A stretch of 64,000 nt of DNA from QWPN01 sp044360305 (GCA_044360305.1 JBIKKQ010000001.1:11889-75888); one strand, 5' to 3'; shown: positions 25,612 through 34,860, counted from the first letter of the stretch. Notes: a model not told the origin generated them from the letters alone. Numbers and translations: made by a program.

Positions 25612-26169
25612 TCATTTCTTGTCTCGGTCCGGCTCACTGGCCTTGGGCTTGGGAAGTGCCAGCACGGCCTTGGACAATTCCTCGGCCGTCTTCGCCTCGA
25701 TTACCGGAATGTCCTTCACGTCGATAGTGAACGGCTCGTACCCGGCCGCCACCATGCGCTCGTGAGCCACCTCCTCCTGCTTCTCCCCTGAGCGCAATTT
25801 GGCGAGCCCGTACACGAAGGTGACATCCCCCTTCTCGGGCAACTTCGCCCACACCAGGACCACCGAGACGCCCAACTCCCCGGCGAAGTCCGGCGTGGTG
25901 CCGTCGGCCCAAAACACGTCGGTCCCGACCCGCCCGTTCAGCGACCAGTACACGCCAGTCGTCCCACTCACCCCAACTGCGGTGCCCGGCCTCACCCGCA
26001 CAGCGAGGAGGTGGTACGTCCGACCGCCGGACTCCAGGGTCTTCCCCGCGACCTTCGCGACGGCGGTGATGGACTCGATGTCGGGTCTCCCGGCGTCCGG
26101 CTTCGGAGCTTGTGCGGTGGCGACCGCCGCGGTCATCGCGGCGAGGCTAAGTGCTAAACTCGATGTCAT
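25612..26169 (-). CDS. Hypothetical exported protein
   Basis: A 185-residue protein with an N-terminal signal peptide (SSLALSLAAMTAAVATAQA). The mature part is a beta-rich domain of about 110 residues (HLLAVRVRPGTAVGVSG, GVYWSLNGRVGTDVFW, GVSVVLVWAKLPEKGDV), followed by a charged C-terminal tail. The ATG at 26169 was chosen because the signal peptide follows directly. Its 5' end overlaps the 3' end of the giant secreted gene by 23 nt, so it is likely cotranscribed with it. No family was recognised. Confidence 0.55.
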   Translation of the reverse strand: MTSSLALSLAAMTAAVATAQAPKPDAGRPDIESITAVAKVAGKTLESGGRTYHLLAVRVRPGTAVGVSGTTGVYWSLNGRVGTDVFWADGTTPDFAGELGVSVVLVWAKLPEKGDVTFVYGLAKLRSGEKQEEVAHERMVAAGYEPFTIDVKDIPVIEAKTAEELSKAVLALPKPKASEPDRDKK

Positions 26170-29100
26170 CGAAGATCGCCCTCCCGGTGGCGGTGCGGTC
26201 GAACACAAACCGCACCTTAGTTATGGCCGACGAATCGAACGCCCGGCCGTTCGTCTTCAGGGCAGCCAGGTCGACTCTGTAAGTTTGCATCGCCGTTTTC
26301 GTGATGTTGTCGGGATCGACTTTGTACGGCCCGATCCGAGCCGCTGAGGGTACGGTCAACCCCCCGAGCCGGCCCACGTCGAAGTACACACTGTTGCCCG
26401 AGGCGTCGATCAACTCGGCCGTGAGCGACGTGGGGGTCGTGATCGACCGGTGCAGGCCCGCCCGGAACGACAGGAACTTGGTGGTCGTAGCATCAACCCC
26501 GCCGAGAGGAGTTTGCTCGTAGTAACCCGTTCCGCCTCTGGCCTTGTTGTCCCACGCCAGTTCTACTCCAATCTCCGTCGTGCCCTGGTAGTACCCCTCC
26601 GCGTTGTTGTCGAGCGAAGTATCGACCGCCGCTGCCGGAGCGGCTGGGGTGACGAGCCGCTCGCTCTTCGTAGACCCTCCGGAACTCGTATCGCCGAACT
26701 TGGGCTTGGCCTGGAAGTCGTCCAGCACACGCGCGGTGGACCGGTGGAACTGGGTCACGATCGGGTTGGGCACGGCCGCCGCAGACAGCTTGGGGCCGAT
26801 TTGCGCGGCAGGCCGACTGAAATACTCGAGGTACGGCCCCCCCCAGATCCACGCCAGCGTGTATCCGGCGAGGAGGTTCTCGTGGTACGCTCGGTCCTCG
26901 AGCCCGCCCCCAACCGCGTACACCCCGACCGTGCCCCCCGCCGGCGTGCCCATCCCCCCGCGGAGATCGACGACGTCGAACGCTCCGTCGATCGTGCTCT
27001 TCGCGTCGTTGTACGGCCACGACCTGTTGAACAGATTGTGGCTCACGCCCGGGACGAACAGCGATGCCTTGACCGTTGTGGCCCTCGCGGCGTCGTACAG
27101 CTTCAAGCCGCCGGCGTAGTCGACGTCGCCGTCGGCCGCCCCGTGGATACTGAGATAAGGCCTCGCCCCGACCGATTGTTCTCGGAAAGCGGTGGGGGCC
27201 AGCGAGATGACCCGCGAGATTGCGAACGGGGCGATCTTTCCACCGGGGGCAGCGGCCGCGAACGGTCCGGTCAGCGTGTCCACCATGTTCGCCAGTTCCA
27301 CCACCGCCTCCCCGCCACGAGAATGCCCCAGCAGGGTCACATCGGCGAAGTCAATGTGACCCTCGATCTTACTGCCACTCCCTGCGGCGTTCATCGCACG
27401 AATCCGATCGACGTTTTTGGCAGCTGCGTATGCCCGAACCAGGATACCCGGACCCCACCTGTAATACCGGTCAAGATCGACGCTGACGGACGCATACCCC
27501 TGCTGAGCTAGCCGCTCCTGGAGGTACGTGTAGCCCAGGTAGTTTTCGTCGCTGGTGATCGCGTCGGCCTGAGCCGCTGTGAGGGCGCCCGCGGCTACCC
27601 CTGACAGTGCCGTGCTTCGCGGTAAGTGGTTCCCGTGGAGGATGACGACCAGCGGGAACGGCCCTCCAGGCGCGGCGGGGGCCTTCTCAACCGGCATCGC
27701 GGCCCCGACAAGAGGAGTCGGGTAGTACACGCGGCCATGGATCCAGTGGTCGGTGACCGTCCCGGGGAATCCGTCGTAGCCGGCGGGTGTGGTGAATTGG
27801 TCAGCCGCTTTGGCCGTAGCTCCGCTGCTCCCGTAGTCGATGTACCCGGCGTCGTAAGCGGCCGGCTTCTTGAGCGGGTCATATACGATCTGCACCTCGG
27901 CATCTTTCGGGTTCGTCGTGAACACCCCCACGATGTCCCCTGGGTCCAGTTGCCCGTTCTGGCCGGGCTCGCCTTTGTCGTCTGCGATGTCGATCACCAC
28001 GTCATACTGCCCCACGGGAGCATGGTCGGTGAGCGTCCGCGTATTCGCGGCGAGCGACACCGCACTGAGCGGGGCGGTCGGTGTCACGCTTACGTTCTTC
28101 GACGCGTACGTGCCGTCCGCGGCCCATTGGGCAGGTGTCCGTGTGGGGTGGATCAGGAACCTCGCTTGTGGTCCGCCCGCCAGCGTCTCGTAGCCGGTCA
28201 ACTGCGACCACGTCGCGGGGTCCAGCGCGATCGAGACGGGCTGCGTGTGGTTGAACGTATGCACGTACTGGAAGTCGGGCGCGCCGCTCAGCGGAATGCC
28301 GGCCAGGCCGGCGACGTCTGTCACTCGGAAGGCGACCCGATCGGTCTGAATCACGCGGCCACGGTACGTGTACTCCACAAGGACATCCGATATGCCGCCT
28401 TTCGTGCTGCCGCCGACCAGGAACCGCTTGGCCGGGGCCGCGGCGGTCAACTCGGCGGCGGGTACTTGTGTCGCGGGCGACGCCTTCTTGCCGTCTGCCG
28501 TCCACAGGTCGAGCGAGCGCGTGGTGACCGAGATCGCGCCGCGGGCCGACGGGACCGTGGCCGCCACCTTCAGCGGCAGCATCAGGTACTTGTTCTGTGC
28601 GAACGTGGCTTCGTCAACGTTCACCGGGTTGTATCGCACGGTCGAGGGGTTGGTCGCCTCGGTGTTGTCGTCTACCCCGAATGCCGCCAGGTCGAAGTAC
28701 ACCGCCGTCGCCTTGTCCGCAACCTTTGCATTGGGGAAGCTGGCCGGGATCGGGGCGTACTCGGCCGCCAGAACAGGGTTGGCCGCGTCACGCCGGAAGT
28801 GGGGCATTGTCGGCGCTCCGGCAGCCGGCGTGCCGGCTGCGTCGACGACAACGAACTGGGTTCCCCCGACCTGGTCGAGCGTGAGCGATGACCACGCCTT
28901 CGCTTTCCCGTCGGAGCCATTCATCCACAGGGGCGTGGGGAGTGTCAGCACGGCGTCGCCGGCCGCGGCGAGCGCCGGAGCGACGCGGAATCGGTACAAG
29001 GCCCCGCTCGGCACGGCGTCGGGTTGGGCGGATGCAGCGGCACCGAGATTGATCGGAGCGAGGTAATTCTGCCCCTTGGCGGCGTCGAAACGCACCTCCA

Positions 29101-30787
29101 AGATCAGCTCCTCGTACCCGGTCCGGCCGGCTGAGTTGGTCGCCCTGAACAGGTATCGTTTCCGTGTCCCGAGGGGAAGTGTGCGAAGCGCGTCAAGCCC
29201 GGCCAACTCGTACCGCTTCGATACCGACGAGGAGAAAACCCCGCCCGCTTGACCGTCCGGCGCCACCTCGAGCGGCGTCCACGCATTTCCATCGATCGAG
29301 ACGGCAATCTGGGGGACCGGGCCGAGCCGATCACGGGCGACCAGCGTGCGCTCGGCGAACTCGTACGTCGCCCCGGCGAGGTTGTCGGGGGTCAGGTCGG
29401 GAACCGTTACCACCGGGTTTGGCCGGTATCGCGACACCATGTCGCCGGCGTCCTCCCAGGCGTCACCCGCCTTTCGCTGGATGTCGAGGTCGGCCACCGT
29501 GCCCCGCACCGCGTCCGTCAGGTTTCCGATCCCGGCCGGTGCCCCTTCGAGCGTGACCGTGATTCGGGTGTCGCCGGCGGCGGCACTGGCCTGGACGGTC
29601 TCGAGGTAGAACGTGATCGTTTGCCTGGCCGTGACGGCAGGGTCCAGCCCGAGTTGGGCGAGCGTGTACCTTCCGGGAGCCACGTAGTCACCCCCGCCGG
29701 TCTTGATCGATTTGTCGAACGCCGCTGCATTCCGCAGCGTCGCCCCCGGCTTGGCCCAGAGCCGCGCAGTTCCCGGTGCCGGCGAATACACATCGGTGGC
29801 CCTGTCGTAAGTGACGGCGAGCGGGTTCGAGCCCTTGTAGTCGATGACAACGACCGCCTGGCTGAGGTCGATCGAACCGGTCGGAAGCGTGAGGACGACG
29901 GGAACGAATTCCTCCGCCACAGTGGCACGCGCGACCGCGTCTTTGTCGGCGGCATCCATGTCGGGGAGGTCCAGACCGTAGCCGTCCGCGAAGTCCGGGA
30001 CAAAGTCACCGTCCTTGTCCTCGTCGTTGACGGCCACCACCTTGCCCGGTCCCGTGTCTTCGATCCTGTCATCTTTCCCGGCCGGGCTGTTGTCGGGGTC
30101 GATCGCGCCGTCGTTGTTGGAATCCACGTCGAGATCGACGGACGGCAGCGTCAGGTCGGCCCCGAAGACGACGTTGTTGGTGCCGAGGCCGTTGAGGGAC
30201 ACGGTGACCCTGTCGCCGATCGGGCCGACGCCGGCCTTGTTTGGAAAGAACGCCTTGTAGGCCGACGCCGGGTCGGCAGAGCCGTAGAGCTTCGGGATCG
30301 CCGTCATGTCGACAAACATCTGGTAGCTCTTGGCCGCGGGCTGGGCGAAGGCGCGGAAGGCGAAGTCGTAGCTCGTGCCGCTGCCGACGCCGCCGGGCAG
30401 CTGGACGGTGGCGGCGGGCAGTTGGCCGGTGGCGGCTTCACGCACGTTGATCGCGGACCCGCGCCAGGAGGCACTGCCCTCGAACTGGACGGTGAAATCG
30501 CCCGGTTCGGCGTAGGTGCTGAAGCTCGTGCGGCCGTCGTTATTGAGCCTGATGGTGCGGCCGTCGCTGTCCTTTTCGAACGAGGCCGGCTGGTAGCTGT
30601 CGTTGTCGAGGTCGAAGCGGATCGTGGGCGAGAAACCGGCGATGCTGCCGTCACTGGCCGTGGCCCGGACGCCGATGCCGAGGATCGTATTGCCCGCCTC
30701 AAAGGCTCCGGCAGAGACGCGAATCTCCCTCCCGCCGGGAATCGGAGCGAACCGCCCTGCAATGAATCCGTCGGGCGCGGGAGCCAC
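26147..30787 (-). CDS. Giant secreted protein with alpha/beta-hydrolase domain (body)
   Basis: This is a body of at least 1,546 residues. The frame stays open upstream to the TGA at 30920-30922, with the GTG at 30787 as the first possible start. Early parts are beta-sandwich-like. Residues about 215-285 carry acidic Asn/Asp repeats (DLDVDSNNDGAIDPDN, NDEDKDGDFVPDFADG) like calcium-binding thrombospondin or dockerin-type motifs. At about residues 1030-1340 lies an alpha/beta-hydrolase: FPLVVILHGNH, then the nucleophile elbow GHSRGGEA, then YLSIHGAADGDVDY. The C-terminal 200 residues resemble a carbohydrate-binding sandwich ending FDDIEFST. The leader that should precede it lies in the same frame beyond the TGA. 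Expression is uncertain. Confidence 0.65.
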   Translation of the reverse strand: MAPAPDGFIAGRFAPIPGGREIRVSAGAFEAGNTILGIGVRATASDGSIAGFSPTIRFDLDNDSYQPASFEKDSDGRTIRLNNDGRTSFSTYAEPGDFTVQFEGSASWRGSAINVREAATGQLPAATVQLPGGVGSGTSYDFAFRAFAQPAAKSYQMFVDMTAIPKLYGSADPASAYKAFFPNKAGVGPIGDRVTVSLNGLGTNNVVFGADLTLPSVDLDVDSNNDGAIDPDNSPAGKDDRIEDTGPGKVVAVNDEDKDGDFVPDFADGYGLDLPDMDAADKDAVARATVAEEFVPVVLTLPTGSIDLSQAVVVIDYKGSNPLAVTYDRATDVYSPAPGTARLWAKPGATLRNAAAFDKSIKTGGGDYVAPGRYTLAQLGLDPAVTARQTITFYLETVQASAAAGDTRITVTLEGAPAGIGNLTDAVRGTVADLDIQRKAGDAWEDAGDMVSRYRPNPVVTVPDLTPDNLAGATYEFAERTLVARDRLGPVPQIAVSIDGNAWTPLEVAPDGQAGGVFSSSVSKRYELAGLDALRTLPLGTRKRYLFRATNSAGRTGYEELILEVRFDAAKGQNYLAPINLGAAASAQPDAVPSGALYRFRVAPALAAAGDAVLTLPTPLWMNGSDGKAKAWSSLTLDQVGGTQFVVVDAAGTPAAGAPTMPHFRRDAANPVLAAEYAPIPASFPNAKVADKATAVYFDLAAFGVDDNTEATNPSTVRYNPVNVDEATFAQNKYLMLPLKVAATVPSARGAISVTTRSLDLWTADGKKASPATQVPAAELTAAAPAKRFLVGGSTKGGISDVLVEYTYRGRVIQTDRVAFRVTDVAGLAGIPLSGAPDFQYVHTFNHTQPVSIALDPATWSQLTGYETLAGGPQARFLIHPTRTPAQWAADGTYASKNVSVTPTAPLSAVSLAANTRTLTDHAPVGQYDVVIDIADDKGEPGQNGQLDPGDIVGVFTTNPKDAEVQIVYDPLKKPAAYDAGYIDYGSSGATAKAADQFTTPAGYDGFPGTVTDHWIHGRVYYPTPLVGAAMPVEKAPAAPGGPFPLVVILHGNHLPRSTALSGVAAGALTAAQADAITSDENYLGYTYLQERLAQQGYASVSVDLDRYYRWGPGILVRAYAAAKNVDRIRAMNAAGSGSKIEGHIDFADVTLLGHSRGGEAVVELANMVDTLTGPFAAAAPGGKIAPFAISRVISLAPTAFREQSVGARPYLSIHGAADGDVDYAGGLKLYDAARATTVKASLFVPGVSHNLFNRSWPYNDAKSTIDGAFDVVDLRGGMGTPAGGTVGVYAVGGGLEDRAYHENLLAGYTLAWIWGGPYLEYFSRPAAQIGPKLSAAAVPNPIVTQFHRSTARVLDDFQAKPKFGDTSSGGSTKSERLVTPAAPAAAVDTSLDNNAEGYYQGTTEIGVELAWDNKARGGTGYYEQTPLGGVDATTTKFLSFRAGLHRSITTPTSLTAELIDASGNSVYFDVGRLGGLTVPSAARIGPYKVDPDNITKTAMQTYRVDLAALKTNGRAFDSSAITKVRFVFDRTATGRAIFDDIEFST

Positions 30788-30919
30788 GGCTTTGACCGGG
30801 TCTCCGCTGATCGCGTCGCCGGCGAACGCGAACGTGGCGGTGTAGACCTCGTAGGTGTCCCTGCCCGTCGTTCCACCGGAACCGTAGATGCCGCCTGCGG
30901 TGGAGAGCCCGCGGCTCGT

Positions 30920-31105
30920 TCAGCAGGTCCAGGAGAGCCCGCCGTCAATGGCCACGCCGGCGAGCATGGCGCGGGATTCGAGCGGTTCGGCGCCGATGGG
31001 CCGGCGGCTCAGGCTGCGGGCGGAGCGACGGCGCCGCGGCTGGGCCGTGCGGCCAACGAACGCGGCGATAAGCGAACGGGAACGGCGGGAAAGGTTGCGA
31101 AGCAT
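30920..31105 (-). pseudogene. LEPR-XLL type leader of the giant protein, cut off by TGA
   Basis: A 61-residue Arg-rich leader starting at the ATG at 31105 contains GAEPLESRAMLAGVAIDGG, the planctomycete surface-protein leader motif (LEPR-XLL type). It ends at a TGA (30922-30920) that is in the same frame as the giant body downstream. GGGCTCTCC occurs on both sides of the stop with a 30-nt period, so the stop lies inside a 30-nt duplication-like segment. Removing 30 nt would restore one continuous frame of about 1,650 codons. It is either a disrupted gene or a sequencing or assembly error. Confidence 0.6.
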
Positions 31106-31256
31106 TGGTGTACCGAAGGCAGGAGGAAAACAGGCAGGCATCGGCGGGGCGGCGAGGATCCCCCGCACGTGCACGATCAGCGCGTGACGTGGCGCGAGGG
31201 CCTCGCTCGCGGGACGGTAACGTACCGGGCGGGGGGGGCGTCAATGGGCCGCCGAT

Positions 31257-31275
31257 GAAATCTCGATGAGATTTC
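31257..31275. repeat. Short palindrome near right island junction
   Basis: GAAATCTC-GAT-GAGATTTC is a perfect 8-bp inverted repeat with a 3-bp loop, 24 bp before the right copy of the mrp repeat. It could be a transcription terminator stem or a recombination scar; there is no T-run. Confidence 0.3.
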
Positions 31276-31298
31276 GCTTCAGGCCCGCGAAGGCTGCC

Positions 31299-31464
31299 GA
31301 TCCCGACCCGCGAGCATGGCGACGCCGGGCGGACGGCCGCCAACTACGATGATCCGGCCGCGGCCCCGTATCTCGAGGCCATCTGCACGCGGCTGGTCGG
31401 CAATCTCGCCGCGGCGACGGCAGCCCGACCGCCGCTCCCCGCGCTGCCCGTGCTCTGATACGCG
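31299..31464 (+). pseudogene. Duplicated 3' end of mrp (right copy of direct repeat)
   Basis: In the mrp frame this stretch encodes the last 52 residues of the Fe-S carrier, including EHGDAGRTAANYDDPAAAP and the end PPLPALPVL, then TGA at 31456-31458. No upstream part of mrp is present. It aligns without gaps to 21245-21410 at about 93% identity. Seven of 12 differences are silent, which suggests the two copies come from two functional mrp genes rather than a very recent duplication. It marks the right boundary of the putative island. Confidence 0.8.
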
Positions 31465-31485
31465 AACGGTCCCGGGCGGGCCCCG

Positions 31486-31815
31486 TCAGTGCGCCGCGGC
31501 TTTCGAGAACAGGTTCAGGACGACGACGCCGGCCACGATCAGTCCCATGCCGAGCAGCGCCGCCGCGTCGAGCTTCTGGCCCATGAACAGCCAGCCGATC
31601 GCGGCCACGAGCGTCACGCCCGCGCCCGACCAGACCGCATAGGCCACTCCCACCGGAATCGTGTCGAGCGTGCGCGAGAGGAAAAAGAAGGCCAGGCCGT
31701 AGCCCACCACGACCGCCAGGCTCGGCAGCGGCTTCGTGAAACCCGCGGACGCCCTCAAGAAACTCGTCCCGACCACCTCGGCCACGATCGCGATCGCCAG
31801 ATAGATCCAGTGCAT
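31486..31815 (-). CDS. Small multidrug resistance (SMR/EmrE-type) efflux protein
   Basis: A 109-residue inner-membrane protein with four transmembrane helices, the normal SMR length. The essential membrane Glu is in LAIAIVAEVVGTSFLRAS at about residue 13. The loop FFFLSRTLDTIPVGVAYAVW and WSGAGVTLVAAIGWLFMGQ match the family. SMR proteins export cationic drugs or guanidinium with proton antiport. No ykkC/guanidine riboswitch was found in its 5' leader. Confidence 0.92.
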   Translation of the reverse strand: MHWIYLAIAIVAEVVGTSFLRASAGFTKPLPSLAVVVGYGLAFFFLSRTLDTIPVGVAYAVWSGAGVTLVAAIGWLFMGQKLDAAALLGMGLIVAGVVVLNLFSKAAAH

Positions 31816-31958
31816 GAGCGTACAAGTCCCGAGACTTCAGGCCGATTCCTGCTCGCAGGATGAACCGATCGTCACACTCCGGCCACCGCCGGCCGGAAGG
31901 GACGACCCCGTTCAAAGCCTCGATGATACCGCGGGCCGCATCCCATCGTTGACATGGC

Positions 31959-32732
31959 TCAATACATCCAGAGCCGAAGCCCCTGACACGCCGCCGCCGG
32001 CTGCGGCGTGCGCAGCGTCCGCCGCGCGAGCGACCGCACCTCGGCCGCCCGCATGCCGACCGTCGCCCAGTCGGCGAACGTCGCCCGCGGCCGGCGCGCG
32101 GCCGGCGGCAGGCCCCAGGCATCCCCCACCCGCTGCCAGAGGTCGTCGAGCCGCGGCCGCCGCAGGTGCAGGGCGTCGAACCCATACCAGCCGCCGGGCT
32201 GCTCGATGAAGGCGGCCCCCGACTCGGCGGCGATCGCCCGCAGCTCCTCGTCGAGCCACGCCGCCCCCTCCTGGATCCCATCGAGCGACAGCGGACAGCC
32301 GGGCACGTAGACCGTGCGCATCAGCCGGTAGCGAACCCGCCCGACGCCCGCGATGCTCTCCAGCGGCAGGCCGACGACCGCGATCCGGGCGCCGCGGTCG
32401 CGGAGCCGACCCACGGCCGTGCGGACGGCCGTCGCCACCGCGGCGACGCCGAGTCCATAGAGCAGTTCGTTGCCCACGTCCATGACGAGCGCCGCGGGCG
32501 CCGACACCTGCTCGCGGTCGAGCGCCCGCCACAGGCCGCTCGCGAGGATCGACGGCAGCCGGCGCATACCGACCCGCGACGTGACCGCGTACCCGCGGCC
32601 GTGCCCCGCCGCCACGAACAGATCGGCCGGTGCGGCAGGCTGGGTACCAGCCCTGGCCCGGACCGCGGCCGCAAGCCGGGCCAGACCGCGTGACACGTTG
32701 CTCGCCCCGAGGACGACGAACCGGTCGCTCAT
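31959..32732 (-). CDS. SGNH/GDSL-like hydrolase
   Basis: A 257-residue protein. RFVVLGASNVSRGLARL at the N-terminus is a block-I like strand and loop in which the nucleophile Ser sits in ASN rather than GDS. LVMDVGNELLYGLG supplies a GN block, and YGFDALHLRRP near residue 205 has the Asp-x-x-His pair. No signal peptide is seen, so it is probably cytoplasmic. The ATG at 32732 was chosen because the upstream frame overlaps the M50 gene. The substrate is unknown; family members are esterases or lipases. Confidence 0.6.
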   Translation of the reverse strand: MSDRFVVLGASNVSRGLARLAAAVRARAGTQPAAPADLFVAAGHGRGYAVTSRVGMRRLPSILASGLWRALDREQVSAPAALVMDVGNELLYGLGVAAVATAVRTAVGRLRDRGARIAVVGLPLESIAGVGRVRYRLMRTVYVPGCPLSLDGIQEGAAWLDEELRAIAAESGAAFIEQPGGWYGFDALHLRRPRLDDLWQRVGDAWGLPPAARRPRATFADWATVGMRAAEVRSLARRTLRTPQPAAACQGLRLWMY

Positions 32733-32754
32733 CGGGCGGCCTGCACGGTCGTGG

Positions 32755-33537
32755 TCAGTTCCAGCGCCGCCACGGCGGCGGCCCGGCGGAGAGCGACTGA
32801 AAGCACGAGGCCGCCAGCATCGCGAACATGATCCCCAGGTAGGGCTCGTTGCGGGTGTAGCCCCAGAAGGCGACCGCGGCCCCCACCACCACGCCGATGA
32901 CGCCGGCGATCCGCTCCGCATCGGGCACGTCGAGGGCCAGCAGGCCCTCGCGGACGATCTGGCCGCCATCGAGCGGCGGCACCGGCACGAGGTTGAGGAG
33001 CGGCCAGAGGACATTCACGTAGAGCAGGAAATCACAGACGGCATAGGCATAGGGGGAGGCGAACGGCCGCCCCTCGTAGAACCCCAGCCGGGCGCCGATC
33101 GCCTCCAGCGGAAACGGCACGAGCAGCCCGCCGGCCCTGAGCCCGGCCGCGACCGCCGCCGCGAGCAGGAGTTGGGCTGCCGGCCCCGCCGCCGACACGA
33201 GCAGCCGCTGGGCCGGCCGCAGGTGGCCGCGTCTGCCCCACGCTCCGGGAATCGCCAGACCGCCGAAGTGGTAGAGCACGACCCGCGCGGACTGCCCGAA
33301 GAACCGGTAGGCCAGCGCGTGGCCGAATTCGTGGACGAGGAGCGAGACGAAGACGACGCCGATCCAGATGGCGAGCAGCTGCAAGAGCATCCGCTGGTCG
33401 CTGCCGGCCATCGACTGGCACACGCTCCAGCCGAGCAGGGCCGCGGCGAGCCAGAACCAGGCCGACACGCGGACGCGGATGCCGAGGATCTCGAAATGCC
33501 AGTCGGCCCCGGTCTCCTGCGGTTCTGCGAGCGGCAT
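32755..33537 (-). CDS. M50-family (site-2 protease-like) membrane metalloprotease
   Basis: A 260-residue membrane protein with about six transmembrane segments. The zinc motif HEFGHALAY is in the second segment and the third ligand region NLVPVPPLDGG near residue 195, both diagnostic of M50. ARVVLYHFGGLAIPG is also typical of the planctomycete M50 group. There is no PDZ or CBS domain. Such proteases cleave transmembrane proteins, often anti-sigma factors; the target is unknown. The SGNH gene follows 22 nt downstream on the same strand. Confidence 0.9.
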   Translation of the reverse strand: MPLAEPQETGADWHFEILGIRVRVSAWFWLAAALLGWSVCQSMAGSDQRMLLQLLAIWIGVVFVSLLVHEFGHALAYRFFGQSARVVLYHFGGLAIPGAWGRRGHLRPAQRLLVSAAGPAAQLLLAAAVAAGLRAGGLLVPFPLEAIGARLGFYEGRPFASPYAYAVCDFLLYVNVLWPLLNLVPVPPLDGGQIVREGLLALDVPDAERIAGVIGVVVGAAVAFWGYTRNEPYLGIMFAMLAASCFQSLSAGPPPWRRWN

Positions 33538-33633
33538 TCAATGACTTCCTGGGGCTTGATCCGGAATCGCGATCCGGCGTCGCCGTCATCTTCCGGGGGC
33601 GCGGGCCGGTCATGCAAGCCGGCGGTCGGGCCG

Positions 33634-34860
33634 TCAGGCCGCGAGCCGGCGACCGGCCGCCGGCACCTGCCCCGGCCGGGCGATCTCCAGCACCGCGGCC
33701 GCCGCCCGCGCGGCCGACCCGCTCTGCACCACGCCCGCCGCGATCGCGTCGAGCCGGGCGACGACGCCTGCCCGGGCCGCCGGATCGACGAGCCATTCGC
33801 AGACGTGGCTGGCAGCCTGCGGCGCCGGATCCTGCACCACGAGATACTCGGGAAATACGGCCTCGGGGTCGGCGGGGGCGACGGTCGTGGGAGGCCGGAG
33901 CACAGGGCGGACCGGCCCCACCGGCTCGCGGCATGCGAGCAGGTTCACGAGCGTGATGAACCGGGCGTGACGGAACCAGCTCTGCACGACGTAGGCCAGA
34001 CCGCCGATGCGATAGACGATCACCGTCGGCACCCGGGCCGCGAGCAGTTCCAGCGACACCGATCCCGAGCAGGCGATCGCCGCCGTGGCCGTGGCGATCA
34101 GGCTCGGCGTTCGGCCCGCGTGCACCTCGATGCCCAGCGACCGGGCCGCGGGATCGGACGCGAGCGCCGCCTCGATCCGCCGGGCATGGCGGTCGTGCAG
34201 CGCGCCGATCGCGAGCCGGGAGTCGGGCACCCGGCGGCGGATCGTCGCCGCCGCCCGCAGAAGCGTGCCGAGCACGCCCTCGATCTCCTGCCCGCGCGAG
34301 CCCGGCAGCAGCAGCACCAGCGGCCGCGGATCGGCCGGGCCGCGGTCGGCCGTCGCGGCGTGCGGCTCGTCGAAGAACGGATGGCCGACGAGCGTGCTTT
34401 GCAGCCCCTGGGCGACGAACCAGTCGTGCTCGAAGGGGAGCGCCGCCAGCACGTGGTCGACGAGCCGGCGCATCTTGCCGACCCGCCACTGGGCCCAGGC
34501 CCAGACCTGCGGCGGGCAGTAGAACACGACCGGGATGCCGTGCCGTTTCGCCCGCCAGGCGAGCCACCAGTGGAAGCCGGGGAAATCGACGAGCACGCAG
34601 ACGTCGGGGCGGGTGTCGAGGAAACTCCGCTCGGCACGCCGGGCGAGATCGACGAAGCGGTGGATGTTGACGAGCACCCGCAGGAACCACATCACGGCCA
34701 GCCGCGTCATGTCGGCGACGAGCCGGCAGCCGGCAGCCTCCAGCTGAGGACCGCCGAGGCCGACGCACTCCACGTCGGGCAGCCGGTCGCGGAGGGCGCG
34801 CACGAGGAGCGCGGCGTGATGGTCGCCCGATGGCTCGCCCGCCGAGACGAAGACGCGCAT
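33634..34860 (-). CDS. lpxB: Lipid-A-disaccharide synthase
   Basis: A 408-residue GT19 glycosyltransferase that joins UDP-2,3-diacylglucosamine to lipid X to make the lipid A disaccharide. The N-terminus RVFVSAGEPSGDHHAALL is the family signature; VDFPGFHWWLAWRAKRHGIP and FYCPPQVWAWAQWRVGKM follow. LVLLLPGSRGQEIE at about residue 155 and the donor-site region ACSGSVSLELLAARVPTVI are also present. The length is normal. The start at 34860 has GGAG 7 nt upstream, but that site is inside the right arm of a strong hairpin. Confidence 0.95.
   Translation of the reverse strand: MRVFVSAGEPSGDHHAALLVRALRDRLPDVECVGLGGPQLEAAGCRLVADMTRLAVMWFLRVLVNIHRFVDLARRAERSFLDTRPDVCVLVDFPGFHWWLAWRAKRHGIPVVFYCPPQVWAWAQWRVGKMRRLVDHVLAALPFEHDWFVAQGLQSTLVGHPFFDEPHAATADRGPADPRPLVLLLPGSRGQEIEGVLGTLLRAAATIRRRVPDSRLAIGALHDRHARRIEAALASDPAARSLGIEVHAGRTPSLIATATAAIACSGSVSLELLAARVPTVIVYRIGGLAYVVQSWFRHARFITLVNLLACREPVGPVRPVLRPPTTVAPADPEAVFPEYLVVQDPAPQAASHVCEWLVDPAARAGVVARLDAIAAGVVQSGSAARAAAAVLEIARPGQVPAAGRRLAA

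Noticed and set aside
30920..30922. Selenocysteine readthrough of the TGA in the giant gene
   Set aside because: There is no redox context, the following sequence shows no obvious SECIS-like hairpin, and the 30-nt repeat explains the stop more simply.
31816..31958. Guanidine (ykkC or mini-ykkC) riboswitch ahead of the SMR gene
   Set aside because: SMR genes are often under this control, but the conserved ykkC sequence is absent. A GGG-ACGA-CCC hairpin is present only on the strand opposite to the SMR transcript.
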